From an uncultured Methanobrevibacter sp. (GTDB taxonomy: Archaea; Methanobacteriota; Methanobacteria; Methanobacteriales; Methanobacteriaceae): DNA of 13,626 nucleotides. The notes beneath the pieces were generated by a model. The model made no database searches. It was not told the origin of the DNA and saw nothing but the letters and a program-made list of their open reading frames with translations. The stretch is from contig ONIK01000077.1 of assembly GCA_900317865.1 (NCBI GenBank), positions 1 through 13,626 on the forward strand, written 5' to 3'. Of the stretch, positions 6,441 to 13,194 are shown one piece after another; the first letter of the stretch is position 1, and the number at the start of each line of letters is the position of its first letter. Position numbers and translations under genes: made by a program.

Positions 6441-7610
6441 ATGACAATCATTATAGACCCACAAGGCAGTGGGATATCCGGAAATATGATAATTGGAGCA
6501 TTAGTTGATTTGGGAGCTGATGAAAAAAAGTTGATAGAAGTTATGGAAAAATCAGCCGGCATCATCGGTAAGGTTAACGTGAATTTTGATGAAGTTAACA
6601 AAAATGGGATAGATGCTGTGTATTGTCATGTTGAAATGCTTGATAAAAAAAGCCACATCCATTATAATGAATTAGTCGATGCAATAAATGACCTTAATCT
6701 AGATGAAAATATTAAAAAAACATCCCTAAATATATTTAAAAGAATAGCTATTGCCGAGTCAAAAGTTCATGGAAAAAATCTGGATGAAATACACTTCCAT
6801 GAAGTCGGTGCAAGCGATGCAGTAGCCGATGTAATCGGTTCTGTATGGGCATACTACTCCCTAAATTTAGACAAGGAAAAGATTATAGGCCTTCCAATAT
6901 CCGTAGGAGGCGGTCAAGTAAAAACTTCCCATGGAATCCTCCCAGTTCCTGTTCCTGCAGTATTAGAAATATTGAAAGGATTGAATTTTAAAGGAGGACC
7001 GGTTTCAAGTGAACTCGCCACCCCTACCGGCTGTGCAATTTATGCAGAATTATGTGATGAAATAAATGAATTTATTCCATTAATTCAAAGTGATAAAATA
7101 GGTTATGGAGCAGGAAGCAAGGATTTTGACCATCCAAACGTTTTAAGAATTATTAAATCAAAAAACATTAATGAAAATGACAAGATTGATGTGATTGAAA
7201 CCAATATTGATCATTTGACTGGTGAAGAAATTGGCTATCTATTTGATTTATTGCTGGATGCCGGAGCCTCAGATGTGTCAATAACCCCAATAATAATGAA
7301 AAAAAATCGTCAGGGAAGTTTATTGAAAGTTATTTCTAGAAAAGATAAAAGGGATGACTTGGTTAACATAATATTTAAAGAGACCGGAAGCTTAGGCATT
7401 AGAATAGCTCCGAATATTCATAGAGGAATAGCCAAAAGAGAATTTGTTAAAAAAACATTTGAAATAAAAGGTAAAGAATATGAAGTTACCTTTAAAATAG
7501 GTTATGTCAATGGTGAAATAATCTCCAACAGAGCAGAATATGAAGATTTGAAAAAAATTGCCCATGATACTAATCTCAGTTTAAGGGAGATTAAGGAGAT
7601 AATAAAATGA
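6441..7610 (+). CDS. larC: LarC: nickel insertion protein for the pyridinium bisthiocarboxylate mononucleotide (pincer) cofactor
   Basis: LarC inserts nickel into pyridinium-3,5-bisthiocarboxylic acid mononucleotide in a CTP-dependent reaction, giving the nickel-pincer cofactor of lactate racemase and related enzymes. Residues 6-20 read DPQGSGISGNMIIGA, the family's N-terminal block. HFHEVGASDAVADVIGS (118-134), SVGGGQVKTSHGILPVPVPA (154-173) and ELATPTG (191-197) are further hallmarks. The C-terminal LarC2 part starts around residue 250 (VIETNIDHLTGEEIG) and includes MKKNRQG and the ETGSLGIR block. In Lactobacillus plantarum larC1 and larC2 need a ribosomal frameshift; here one 389-residue frame covers both. 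No LarA, LarB or LarE homolog is in the window, so the client enzyme is unknown. The stop overlaps the queC start (ATGA, 7607-7610), indicating translational coupling. Confidence 0.93.
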   Translation: MTIIIDPQGSGISGNMIIGALVDLGADEKKLIEVMEKSAGIIGKVNVNFDEVNKNGIDAVYCHVEMLDKKSHIHYNELVDAINDLNLDENIKKTSLNIFKRIAIAESKVHGKNLDEIHFHEVGASDAVADVIGSVWAYYSLNLDKEKIIGLPISVGGGQVKTSHGILPVPVPAVLEILKGLNFKGGPVSSELATPTGCAIYAELCDEINEFIPLIQSDKIGYGAGSKDFDHPNVLRIIKSKNINENDKIDVIETNIDHLTGEEIGYLFDLLLDAGASDVSITPIIMKKNRQGSLLKVISRKDKRDDLVNIIFKETGSLGIRIAPNIHRGIAKREFVKKTFEIKGKEYEVTFKIGYVNGEIISNRAEYEDLKKIAHDTNLSLREIKEIIK

Positions 7611-8284
7611 AAAAAGCAATAGCTGTATTATCCGGAGGACTTGACTGTACAGTAGCAGCAAGCGTTTATGCAAAAGATTATGACATTCATGCAATAACAT
7701 TCAATTACGGTCAAAAAGCATTTAAACAAGAACTAAAAGCATCCAAAGAGATTTGTGAAAAGATGGGTTTTACACATTCCGTAATAGATTTGGACTGGTT
7801 AGCAAAAATCAGCACATCAAGTCTGAATACCTCCGAAGATATCCCCGAAGTTGATTTTGATGATTTGGATGATATGGAAAAATCTGCAGAAAGTGCAAGC
7901 AGTGTTTGGGTTCCTGCCAGAAATACTGTTTTCACATCCATTGCAGCATCATATGCAGAAAGCATTGGTGCTGAAATAATAATCGTCGGATGGGATAAAG
8001 AAGAAGCAAACACATTCCCAGACAATTCTAAGGAATTTTTAGAAAGTTTTAATGAATTATTTAAAGTAGGTTCACCAATAAATATCGAAATAAAGGCACC
8101 TGCCATTGATTTGGACAAAGACGAAATTGTCAAATTGGGTTTTGAAATTAATTCGCCAATGGAATTGAGTTATTCATGTTATAAAGGCACAGATACTCAC
8201 TGTGGTGTATGTGAAAGCTGTATGAGAAGAAAACGAGGATTTAAAAAAGCGAACGTTAAAGATTTGACAAAATATGAGAAATAA
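7607..8284 (+). CDS. queC: 7-cyano-7-deazaguanine (preQ0) synthase
   Basis: QueC converts 7-carboxy-7-deazaguanine, ammonia and ATP into preQ0. In archaea preQ0 is inserted at tRNA position 15 and then converted to archaeosine. The 225-residue protein has the PP-loop ATP motif SGGLDC at residues 9-14, followed by FNYGQKAFKQEL (32-43). WVPARNTVF (101-109) is the typical central block, and GWDKEEANTFPDN (128-140) is the family's substrate-side loop. Four cysteines close the protein, C191, C199, C202 and C205, in the SCYKG...HCGVCESCMRRK context expected to bind zinc. Its length is standard. The ATG at 7607 overlaps the larC stop by four bases and has a GGAGAT-type ribosome site inside the end of larC. 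A hairpin follows the stop closely. Confidence 0.95.
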   Translation: MKKAIAVLSGGLDCTVAASVYAKDYDIHAITFNYGQKAFKQELKASKEICEKMGFTHSVIDLDWLAKISTSSLNTSEDIPEVDFDDLDDMEKSAESASSVWVPARNTVFTSIAASYAESIGAEIIIVGWDKEEANTFPDNSKEFLESFNELFKVGSPINIEIKAPAIDLDKDEIVKLGFEINSPMELSYSCYKGTDTHCGVCESCMRRKRGFKKANVKDLTKYEK

Positions 8285-8288
8285 TCTG

Positions 8289-8320
8289 TTACTAGAAAAT
8301 TCTAGTAATTAATAAAAAAT
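8289..8320 (+). terminator. Hairpin after queC
   Basis: TTACTAGAA (8289-8297) and TTCTAGTAA (8300-8308) form a perfect 9-base dyad with a 2-base gap, starting four bases after the queC stop. The following DNA is A/T-rich but has no long T-run on this strand. It most likely ends the larC-queC transcript, which faces the SDR gene tail-to-tail. Confidence 0.5.
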
Positions 8321-8333
8321 ACTTATTTTAACT

Positions 8334-8373
8334 AAAAAAATAAAAAAAAGAAGTGTAATTAAAAATTACACTT
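8334..8373 (-). terminator. Perfect hairpin plus T-tract at the end of the SDR gene
   Basis: AAGTGTAATT (8351-8360) and AATTACACTT (8364-8373) are perfect 10-base inverted arms with a 3-base loop. On the minus strand the hairpin is followed by C and two T-runs. It begins exactly at the TAA (8374-8372) that ends the intended SDR frame, supporting that TAA as the ancestral stop. Confidence 0.65.
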
Positions 8374-9122
8374 AAATAGCTGTCCAACCACCATCTACAC
8401 AGACTAATTGTCCAGTACAGAAGCTTGAAGGCAAGACCATCCAGTTCACCAGGTTCACCGAGTCTTTGCATTGGACAATATGCAGCGATTAAGTCCATGA
8501 ATCCTTCCATTTCAATACTTTCAGTGGTTAATTCAGTAGCAAATACTGCAGGTCCGATTGCGTTAACGGTAATATTATATTTAGCCCATTCGACAGCTAA
8601 GTTTTTGGTTAAATTCATTACTCCACCTTTTGCTGAGGAGTAAGCAGAAATTCCTCCACCAGGGAAGATTACACGGGAGTGGATTGAACCGATGTTAATA
8701 ATTTTACCATAGTTTTGTTCAATCATAACTTTTCCTACTTCAGCACAGGTGTAGTAAACACCACTTAAATCGATTTTGATGTGTCTATCCCATTCTTCAG
8801 CGCTTTGATCAACAACAGGTTTGTTGTTACCCATACCAGCAGCAGTTACAAGGATATCGATTCTTCCAAAATGATCCACTACTTTTTTAACAGATTCAGC
8901 AATATTTTCAGGGTCACCGACATCTGTTACAGCATACATTACTTCTACTCCATATTCGTCTTCTAATGTTTTTTTGTTTTCTATAAGTCTTTCTTCTCTT
9001 CTTGCAAATAATGCTAATTTAGCTCCTTGACTAGCATATGCTTGAGCAATTTGCCAACCAAGACCAGAAGATGCTCCAGTAACGAGAGCGACTTTATCTT
9101 TAATGTCAAAGTAGTTTTTCAT
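8372..9122 (-). pseudogene. Short-chain dehydrogenase/reductase, C-terminus frameshifted by a small deletion
   Basis: This is a classical SDR that uses NAD(P)H on an unknown alcohol/ketone substrate, closest in style to gluconate 5-dehydrogenase and 3-oxoacyl-ACP reductase. The cofactor motif TGASSGLG is at residues 15-22, and AAG at 94-96. The catalytic S146, Y161 and K165 (YSSAK) are present. Homology holds to ELDGLA (residue 231, base ~8430), after which the frame runs into unrelated residues and stops at 8328. In the next frame the expected SDR ending FCTGQLVCVDGGWTAI is intact and ends at 8372. Between the two halves only 7 bases remain where about 27 are expected, so roughly 20 bases are missing. 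This is a real deletion or an assembly error. The as-is product would be 264 residues with a wrong tail. The start has a strong AAGGAG ribosome site eight bases upstream. Confidence 0.85.
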
Positions 9123-9143
9123 CTTTTAGTCTCCTTAAAATAT

Positions 9144-9165
9144 TCAAAGTTATATTAAACTTTGA
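9144..9165 (-). promoter_or_regulatory. Candidate operator: perfect inverted repeat near the SDR transcription start
   Basis: TCAAAGTT (9144-9151) and AACTTTGA (9158-9165) are perfect 8-base arms around a 6-base spacer. The repeat lies 22-43 bases before the SDR ATG. A TATA-like TTTATACTT on the minus strand (about 9173-9181) would place the transcription start within the repeat, a common position for archaeal repressor sites. The arms contain G/C bases, so this is less likely to be AT-rich noise than other dyads here. Confidence 0.45.
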
Positions 9166-9251
9166 TATTAATAAGTATAAAAAAAGTCATATTTATACAT
9201 ACCTAAATTTTTTAAAAAAAATTCGTATAAATTGAAACAAATTAAAAAATT

Positions 9252-9292
9252 TTAAAAAAAAGTAAAGAAATGGTTATTATTTGATAACCATT
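9252..9292 (-). terminator. Hairpin over the pycB stop codon plus T-tract
   Basis: AATGGTTAT (9269-9277) and ATAACCATT (9284-9292) are perfect 9-base arms with a 6-base loop. The hairpin includes the last codons of pycB and its TAA (9279-9277). On the minus strand it leads into TTCTTTAC and a run of T. This is a convincing 3'-end signal for pycB. Confidence 0.6.
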
Positions 9293-10986
9293 AAAATATC
9301 TCCGGCACTTACAGCATCACCAGGTTCTACAAAGATTTCTTCTACAGTACCTTCTACTTCGGACTGAATATCATTTTCCATCTTCATAGCTTCAATTACT
9401 GCAATAGTTGAGCCAACAGATACTTTATCTCCTACATTAACACTTAATTTAATAACCATACCCTGCATTGAAGAAAATACTCCACCTTCAACTGGAGTAA
9501 ACGGTCCTTTTTCAGTTTCTTCAACTTCCATAAATCCGGTAGGCATTATTTTAACTTCAAATACGTCACCATCAACTTCAACATTATATTGTGTTGGGAT
9601 TCCAATTTCAGAATCATCTGCAATTGATGGAGCTTTGAGTTCTTCTTCATCAGCTTCTCCTTTAAGGAATTTAGGAGCAATTGGTGGATATAATGCATAA
9701 GTTAAAGCATCTTCATCAGATTTAACAAATCCTTTTTCCATACCTTCAGATTTGAACTTTTCAAATTCAGGTTCCAATAAATCTGCAGGCCTGCATGTAA
9801 TTACTTCCTCATCACCTATGATTTTTTTAGAAATTACCGGATCAACAGGTGCAGGAGGTTTACCATAATTACCTTTCATATATTCTTTAACTTCGTTGGA
9901 TACAGTTTTATATCTTTCTCCACCCAATACATTCATTACGGCCTGAATACCTACAATCTGACTTGTCGGAGTTACTAAAGGTGGGTAACCCATATCTTTC
10001 CTGACACGAGGCATTTCTTCAAGAACATCATCGTATCTATCCAAAGCATTTTGCTCTTTAAGCTGTGAAATAAGGTTTGAAAGCATTCCTCCAGGAATTT
10101 GGTATAACAATACATCAGTATCAATACTTTCTGCAATCGGATCGAGTAATGTGGAATATTTTTCTTTAATATCATCAAAGTACTCTTTAATATGAGTTAA
10201 TTGTTTTAAATCCAATCCTGTGTCATATGGAGTTCCTTGTAAAGCTGCAACCATACTTTCAGTTGGTGGCTGTGATGTTCCCCAGGATAACGGTGAAATT
10301 GCAGTATCCAAAATGTCAACACCTGCCTGACAAGCAGCATAATAACTGATTGGAGTCATGCCGCTTGTACAGTGACAATGTAAATCTACAAGCAAATCAG
10401 TCTCTTCTTTTAATTTAGATACCAATTCATATGCAGCAGTTGGTGTAATTAATCCGGCCATATCTTTGATAGCTACAGAATCACAGTCAAGAGCTTCAAG
10501 GTCTTTAGCCAAATCAACGAAATCATCTAAAGTATGAACAGGACTGATTGTATAACTTATAGTACCTTGAACATGAGCACCTTGAGCTTTAGCTACTTTA
10601 ATAGCTTTCTCCATATTTCTAATATCGTTTAAAGCATCAAAAACCCTGAAAATATCCACACCATTTTCATATGATTTTTCAACGAATTTTGTTACAACAT
10701 CATCGGGATAATGTTTGTATCCTACCAAATTTTGTCCTCTTAAAAGCATTTGAATAGGAGTATTATTAAATTCAGATTTTAAATTTCTTAATCTTTCCCA
10801 AGGATCATCATTTAAATATCTAATACAAGTATCAAAAGTTGCTCCACCCCATGCTTCTACAGAAAAATATCCAACTTTATCCATTTCTTCTGCAATAGGA
10901 ATCATGTCCCTTGTTCTCATCCTAGTCGCAAGTAAAGATTGGTGGGCATCACGAAGTGCGGTTTCAGTGAATCTTACTTTTGCCAT
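9277..10986 (-). CDS. pycB: Pyruvate carboxylase subunit B (carboxyltransferase plus biotin carrier)
   Basis: PycB transfers CO2 from carboxybiotin to pyruvate to form oxaloacetate, feeding the incomplete reductive citrate branch used by methanogens for amino acid synthesis. Residues 6-20 (FTETALRDAHQSLLA, with metal ligand D13), AIKDMAG with K174 as the expected carboxylated lysine, and DLHCHCTSGM with H203/H205 mark the HMGL-like carboxyltransferase barrel. The PYC/OADA domain follows (about 290-470). The C-terminus is a biotinyl domain with EAMKMEND, the biotinylated residue being K535. The biotin carboxylase subunit PycA is not in the window; in Methanothermobacter the two subunits are also unlinked. 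An upstream in-frame GTG at 10998 lies inside the GAGGTG ribosome site, so I start at the ATG at 10986 (MAKVRF), giving 569 residues. An oxaloacetate decarboxylase alpha subunit is similar but less likely here. Confidence 0.95.
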   Translation of the reverse strand: MAKVRFTETALRDAHQSLLATRMRTRDMIPIAEEMDKVGYFSVEAWGGATFDTCIRYLNDDPWERLRNLKSEFNNTPIQMLLRGQNLVGYKHYPDDVVTKFVEKSYENGVDIFRVFDALNDIRNMEKAIKVAKAQGAHVQGTISYTISPVHTLDDFVDLAKDLEALDCDSVAIKDMAGLITPTAAYELVSKLKEETDLLVDLHCHCTSGMTPISYYAACQAGVDILDTAISPLSWGTSQPPTESMVAALQGTPYDTGLDLKQLTHIKEYFDDIKEKYSTLLDPIAESIDTDVLLYQIPGGMLSNLISQLKEQNALDRYDDVLEEMPRVRKDMGYPPLVTPTSQIVGIQAVMNVLGGERYKTVSNEVKEYMKGNYGKPPAPVDPVISKKIIGDEEVITCRPADLLEPEFEKFKSEGMEKGFVKSDEDALTYALYPPIAPKFLKGEADEEELKAPSIADDSEIGIPTQYNVEVDGDVFEVKIMPTGFMEVEETEKGPFTPVEGGVFSSMQGMVIKLSVNVGDKVSVGSTIAVIEAMKMENDIQSEVEGTVEEIFVEPGDAVSAGDILMVIK

Positions 10987-10995
10987 TTCAATAAA

Positions 10996-11001
10996 CACCT
11001 C
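10996..11001 (-). promoter_or_regulatory. Ribosome site that decides the pycB start
   Basis: GAGGTG on the minus strand sits nine bases before the ATG at 10986. The in-frame GTG at 10998 is part of this site and so cannot use it, which makes the ATG the start. Confidence 0.7.
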
Positions 11002-11047
11002 TTTTTAATTATTTAAAAAATTTTGAATAAATTTTATTGCATTATGT

Positions 11048-11075
11048 ATTAATATATATTATTTCATATATTAAT
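11048..11075 (-). promoter_or_regulatory. pycB promoter region with a 10-base AT dyad
   Basis: ATTAATATAT (11048-11057) and ATATATTAAT (11066-11075) are perfect inverted arms with an 8-base spacer, 62-90 bases before the pycB ATG. The left arm and its flank hold TATA-like sequence that would give a leader of about 40 bases. The dyad could be an operator overlapping the TATA box, but it is pure A/T. Confidence 0.25.
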
Positions 11076-11090
11076 AAATTTGTAAAATTA

Positions 11091-11115
11091 TTAAAAAAAA
11101 TAAGAAAATGAAAAA
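11091..11115 (-). terminator. T-rich 3' end of ino1
   Basis: Directly after the ino1 TAA the minus strand runs TTTTCATTTTCTTA and then eight T. There is no hairpin. T-rich tracts without a stem are enough to end transcription in many archaea. Confidence 0.4.
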
Positions 11116-12210
11116 TTATCTTTCCAAATCGCCGGAAATAAATTTTTCAACATTGTCATATGCTTCATCATCAGTGTACTGAATTGGAGGATGTTTCATT
11201 GTGTATGAAGAAATAGAAGTTAATTGTCCACCAATACCTCTTTCCAAACCGATTTTACAGCATCTAACGGCATCAATAACACAACCGGCAGAGTTTGGTG
11301 AATCTTCAACACTTAATCTGAGTTCTATGTTCATTGGAACATCACCAAAAGTACGTCCTTCCATTCTGAGGAAACATAATTTATTATCATTTTGCCATGG
11401 GACATAATCACTAGGTCCAATATGGATATCTCTATCATCCATTCTTTCTTTAAGAACTGATTGAACAGCTTCAGTTTTTGATTCTTTTTTAGAATCTAAT
11501 CTGTCCCTGTTAAGCATATTAAGAAAATCGGTATTACCACCAGTATTAATTTGATAGGTCTTATCTAATTTAACACCCCTATCCATAAATAAACTAGCTA
11601 GTGTTCTATGAGTAATGGTAGCACCAATTTGGGCTTTAATATCATCTCCAACAATAGGAATTCCTTTTTCTCTGAATTTAGCATCCCATTCATCATCACT
11701 TACAATGAATACCGGCATACAGTTTACATAAGCAACACCTGCATCAAGTGCACACTGTGCATAAAATCTTGCAGCTTCTTCAGACCCTACAGGCAAATAA
11801 TTTACAAGTATTTCAGCACCACTTTCTTTTAAAACCTCTACAACATCAACAGGCTCTTCATCACTGACGACAAATGTAAATTCCTCATCATAGTTAGACA
11901 TGTGATCAGCAACACCGTCCAAAACATGACCCATACTTACTTTCGCATCATATTTCGGAATATCCTCCTGGAAAACAGTAGTACAGTTCGGTTTAGCAAA
12001 TATTGCTTCATCAATAGTTTTACCAACTTTTCTTTTATCAACATCAAAAGCAGCTACAACTTCAATATCGCTTGGTTCATAGCCGCCAATATCCCAATGC
12101 ATTAATCCAATTGCATCTTCAGGATTTTTCCCATCATAATAATGAATTCCTTGAATAAGTGAACTTGCACAGTTACCTATTCCCACTATTGCTATTTTAA
12201 TTTTCTCCAA
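11116..12210 (-). CDS. ino1: Inositol-1-phosphate (inositol-3-phosphate) synthase
   Basis: This NAD-dependent enzyme turns glucose 6-phosphate into inositol 1-/3-phosphate, the precursor of the archaetidylinositol lipid headgroup. The N-terminal Rossmann motif is VGIGNCASS, directly after the start. The middle block has GDDIKAQIGAT, HRTLASLF and RGV, followed by the INTGGNTDFLNM stretch and DSKKESKTEAV, which contains the lysines expected at the active site. The sequence style is that of the shorter actinobacterial/archaeal class (about 360 residues). An in-frame GTG at 12219 lies inside the likely GGTG ribosome site (12217-12220). I therefore start at the TTG at 12210, six bases beyond that site, giving 364 residues beginning MEKIKIAIVG. 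The gene is divergent from the lipid prenyltransferase. Confidence 0.92.
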   Translation of the reverse strand: MEKIKIAIVGIGNCASSLIQGIHYYDGKNPEDAIGLMHWDIGGYEPSDIEVVAAFDVDKRKVGKTIDEAIFAKPNCTTVFQEDIPKYDAKVSMGHVLDGVADHMSNYDEEFTFVVSDEEPVDVVEVLKESGAEILVNYLPVGSEEAARFYAQCALDAGVAYVNCMPVFIVSDDEWDAKFREKGIPIVGDDIKAQIGATITHRTLASLFMDRGVKLDKTYQINTGGNTDFLNMLNRDRLDSKKESKTEAVQSVLKERMDDRDIHIGPSDYVPWQNDNKLCFLRMEGRTFGDVPMNIELRLSVEDSPNSAGCVIDAVRCCKIGLERGIGGQLTSISSYTMKHPPIQYTDDEAYDNVEKFISGDLER

Positions 12211-12342
12211 ATTTAACACCAGCTAAAAAGTAATAATATAAATTTAATAAATAATATACTAATATATGTATTACTTTACATAGTTTATATAATTATTGTT
12301 TAATATACAATTAATAAACAAATTAACATAAGGCGAAATATA
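12211..12342. promoter_or_regulatory. Divergent promoter region of ino1 and the lipid prenyltransferase
   Basis: This 132-base stretch drives both lipid genes. TTTATATAA (12284-12292) is a good plus-strand TATA box, predicting a start near 12317 and a 25-base leader that carries a weak AAGG ribosome site before the ATG at 12343. On the minus strand TATATTAGTATATTA (about 12252-12266) is TATA-like for ino1. AAAGTAATA (12227-12235) and TATTACTTT (12269-12277) are inverted with a long spacer; the significance is unclear in such AT-rich DNA. Confidence 0.4.
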
Positions 12343-13185
12343 ATGAATCCATATATAGAAATATTAAGGCCAGGCAATGTAGTAATGGCCATGATAGCTA
12401 TTGTACTTGTAGCTATTGTATCCCATACAGTTTCAATACCAATAATACTCGCAATTTTAGCAGTATTATTTGAAATTAGTGCAGGAAATGTGATTAATGA
12501 TTACTTTGATTATAAAATCGATTTAATCAACAAGCCTGAAAGGCCAATACCGTCAGGACGAATTGAACTTAAAACCGCCAGGAACTACGCTTATGGGTTA
12601 TTTTTATGTGGGACAATATGTGGTTTTCTAATTAGTTATTTAACCGGTAACTGGATACCTTTCATCATCGTGCTAATCTCTGATGTGATTCTTTATGTAT
12701 ATGCATATAAATTAAAATCAACCCCTTTAATTGGAAATTTAACTGTCGGATTCATGACAGGTTTGTGTTTTGTATTTGGTGGATTTACTGTCGGAACTCC
12801 AAAAATGATTTATACATCAATGTTTTTAGGATTTTTTGCCTTTGTAATGACAACAGCACGTGAAATAACAAAAGATATTGAAGATATTGAAGGAGATAAA
12901 GCAGAAGGTGCAAGAACATTTCCTATTCTTTACGGTACAAAAATATCTGCAATTATTACTTTTATCTTAATTATAATTGATTGTGCATTATGTCCGCTAT
13001 TATACATTCAACACATATTTAATCTCTTTTACTTAGTAGTGATAGCCATTGCAGTAATAATATTTATTTATTCAGCAATTTTATTAATCAAAGACCAAAA
13101 TGTAAAAACTGCAGCCAAGGTATCAAAATATTTAAAAATAGGGATGCTAATTGCATTTGTTTCTTTTGCAATCGGGTCATTTTAA
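12343..13185 (+). CDS. Digeranylgeranylglyceryl phosphate synthase (UbiA family)
   Basis: This membrane prenyltransferase adds the second geranylgeranyl chain to geranylgeranylglyceryl phosphate, building the archaeal diether lipid core. The 280-residue protein has about eight to nine hydrophobic segments. The first Asp-rich motif NDYFDYKID is at residues 52-60, followed by KPERPIPSGRI (64-74), a combination typical of the archaeal DGGGP synthases. The second motif REITKDIEDIEGDKAEGARTFP (173-194) holds D178, D181 and D185. Both loops bind Mg2+-diphosphate. Length and start agree with the family; the start has a modest AAGG ribosome site. Other UbiA members such as heme O or menaquinone enzymes are less likely in a methanogen with this motif set. 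The next gene follows after nine bases, so they are probably co-transcribed. Confidence 0.92.
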   Translation: MNPYIEILRPGNVVMAMIAIVLVAIVSHTVSIPIILAILAVLFEISAGNVINDYFDYKIDLINKPERPIPSGRIELKTARNYAYGLFLCGTICGFLISYLTGNWIPFIIVLISDVILYVYAYKLKSTPLIGNLTVGFMTGLCFVFGGFTVGTPKMIYTSMFLGFFAFVMTTAREITKDIEDIEGDKAEGARTFPILYGTKISAIITFILIIIDCALCPLLYIQHIFNLFYLVVIAIAVIIFIYSAILLIKDQNVKTAAKVSKYLKIGMLIAFVSFAIGSF

Positions 13186-13194
13186 GTGAGATAA

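Noticed and set aside
7711..8133. 140-codon open frame on the minus strand inside queC
   Set aside because: It lies wholly within queC, which has every family motif. The reverse frame is a low-complexity Ser-rich reading with no ribosome site.
8328..8371. Extension of the SDR frame to the stop at 8328 as a genuine C-terminus
   Set aside because: The residues after ELDGLA do not look like any SDR ending, and they read straight through a perfect terminator hairpin. The true ending is intact in the neighbouring frame.
9975..10178. 67-codon open frame within pycB on the same strand
   Set aside because: An out-of-frame reading of pycB with no ribosome site; the pycB protein is continuous here.
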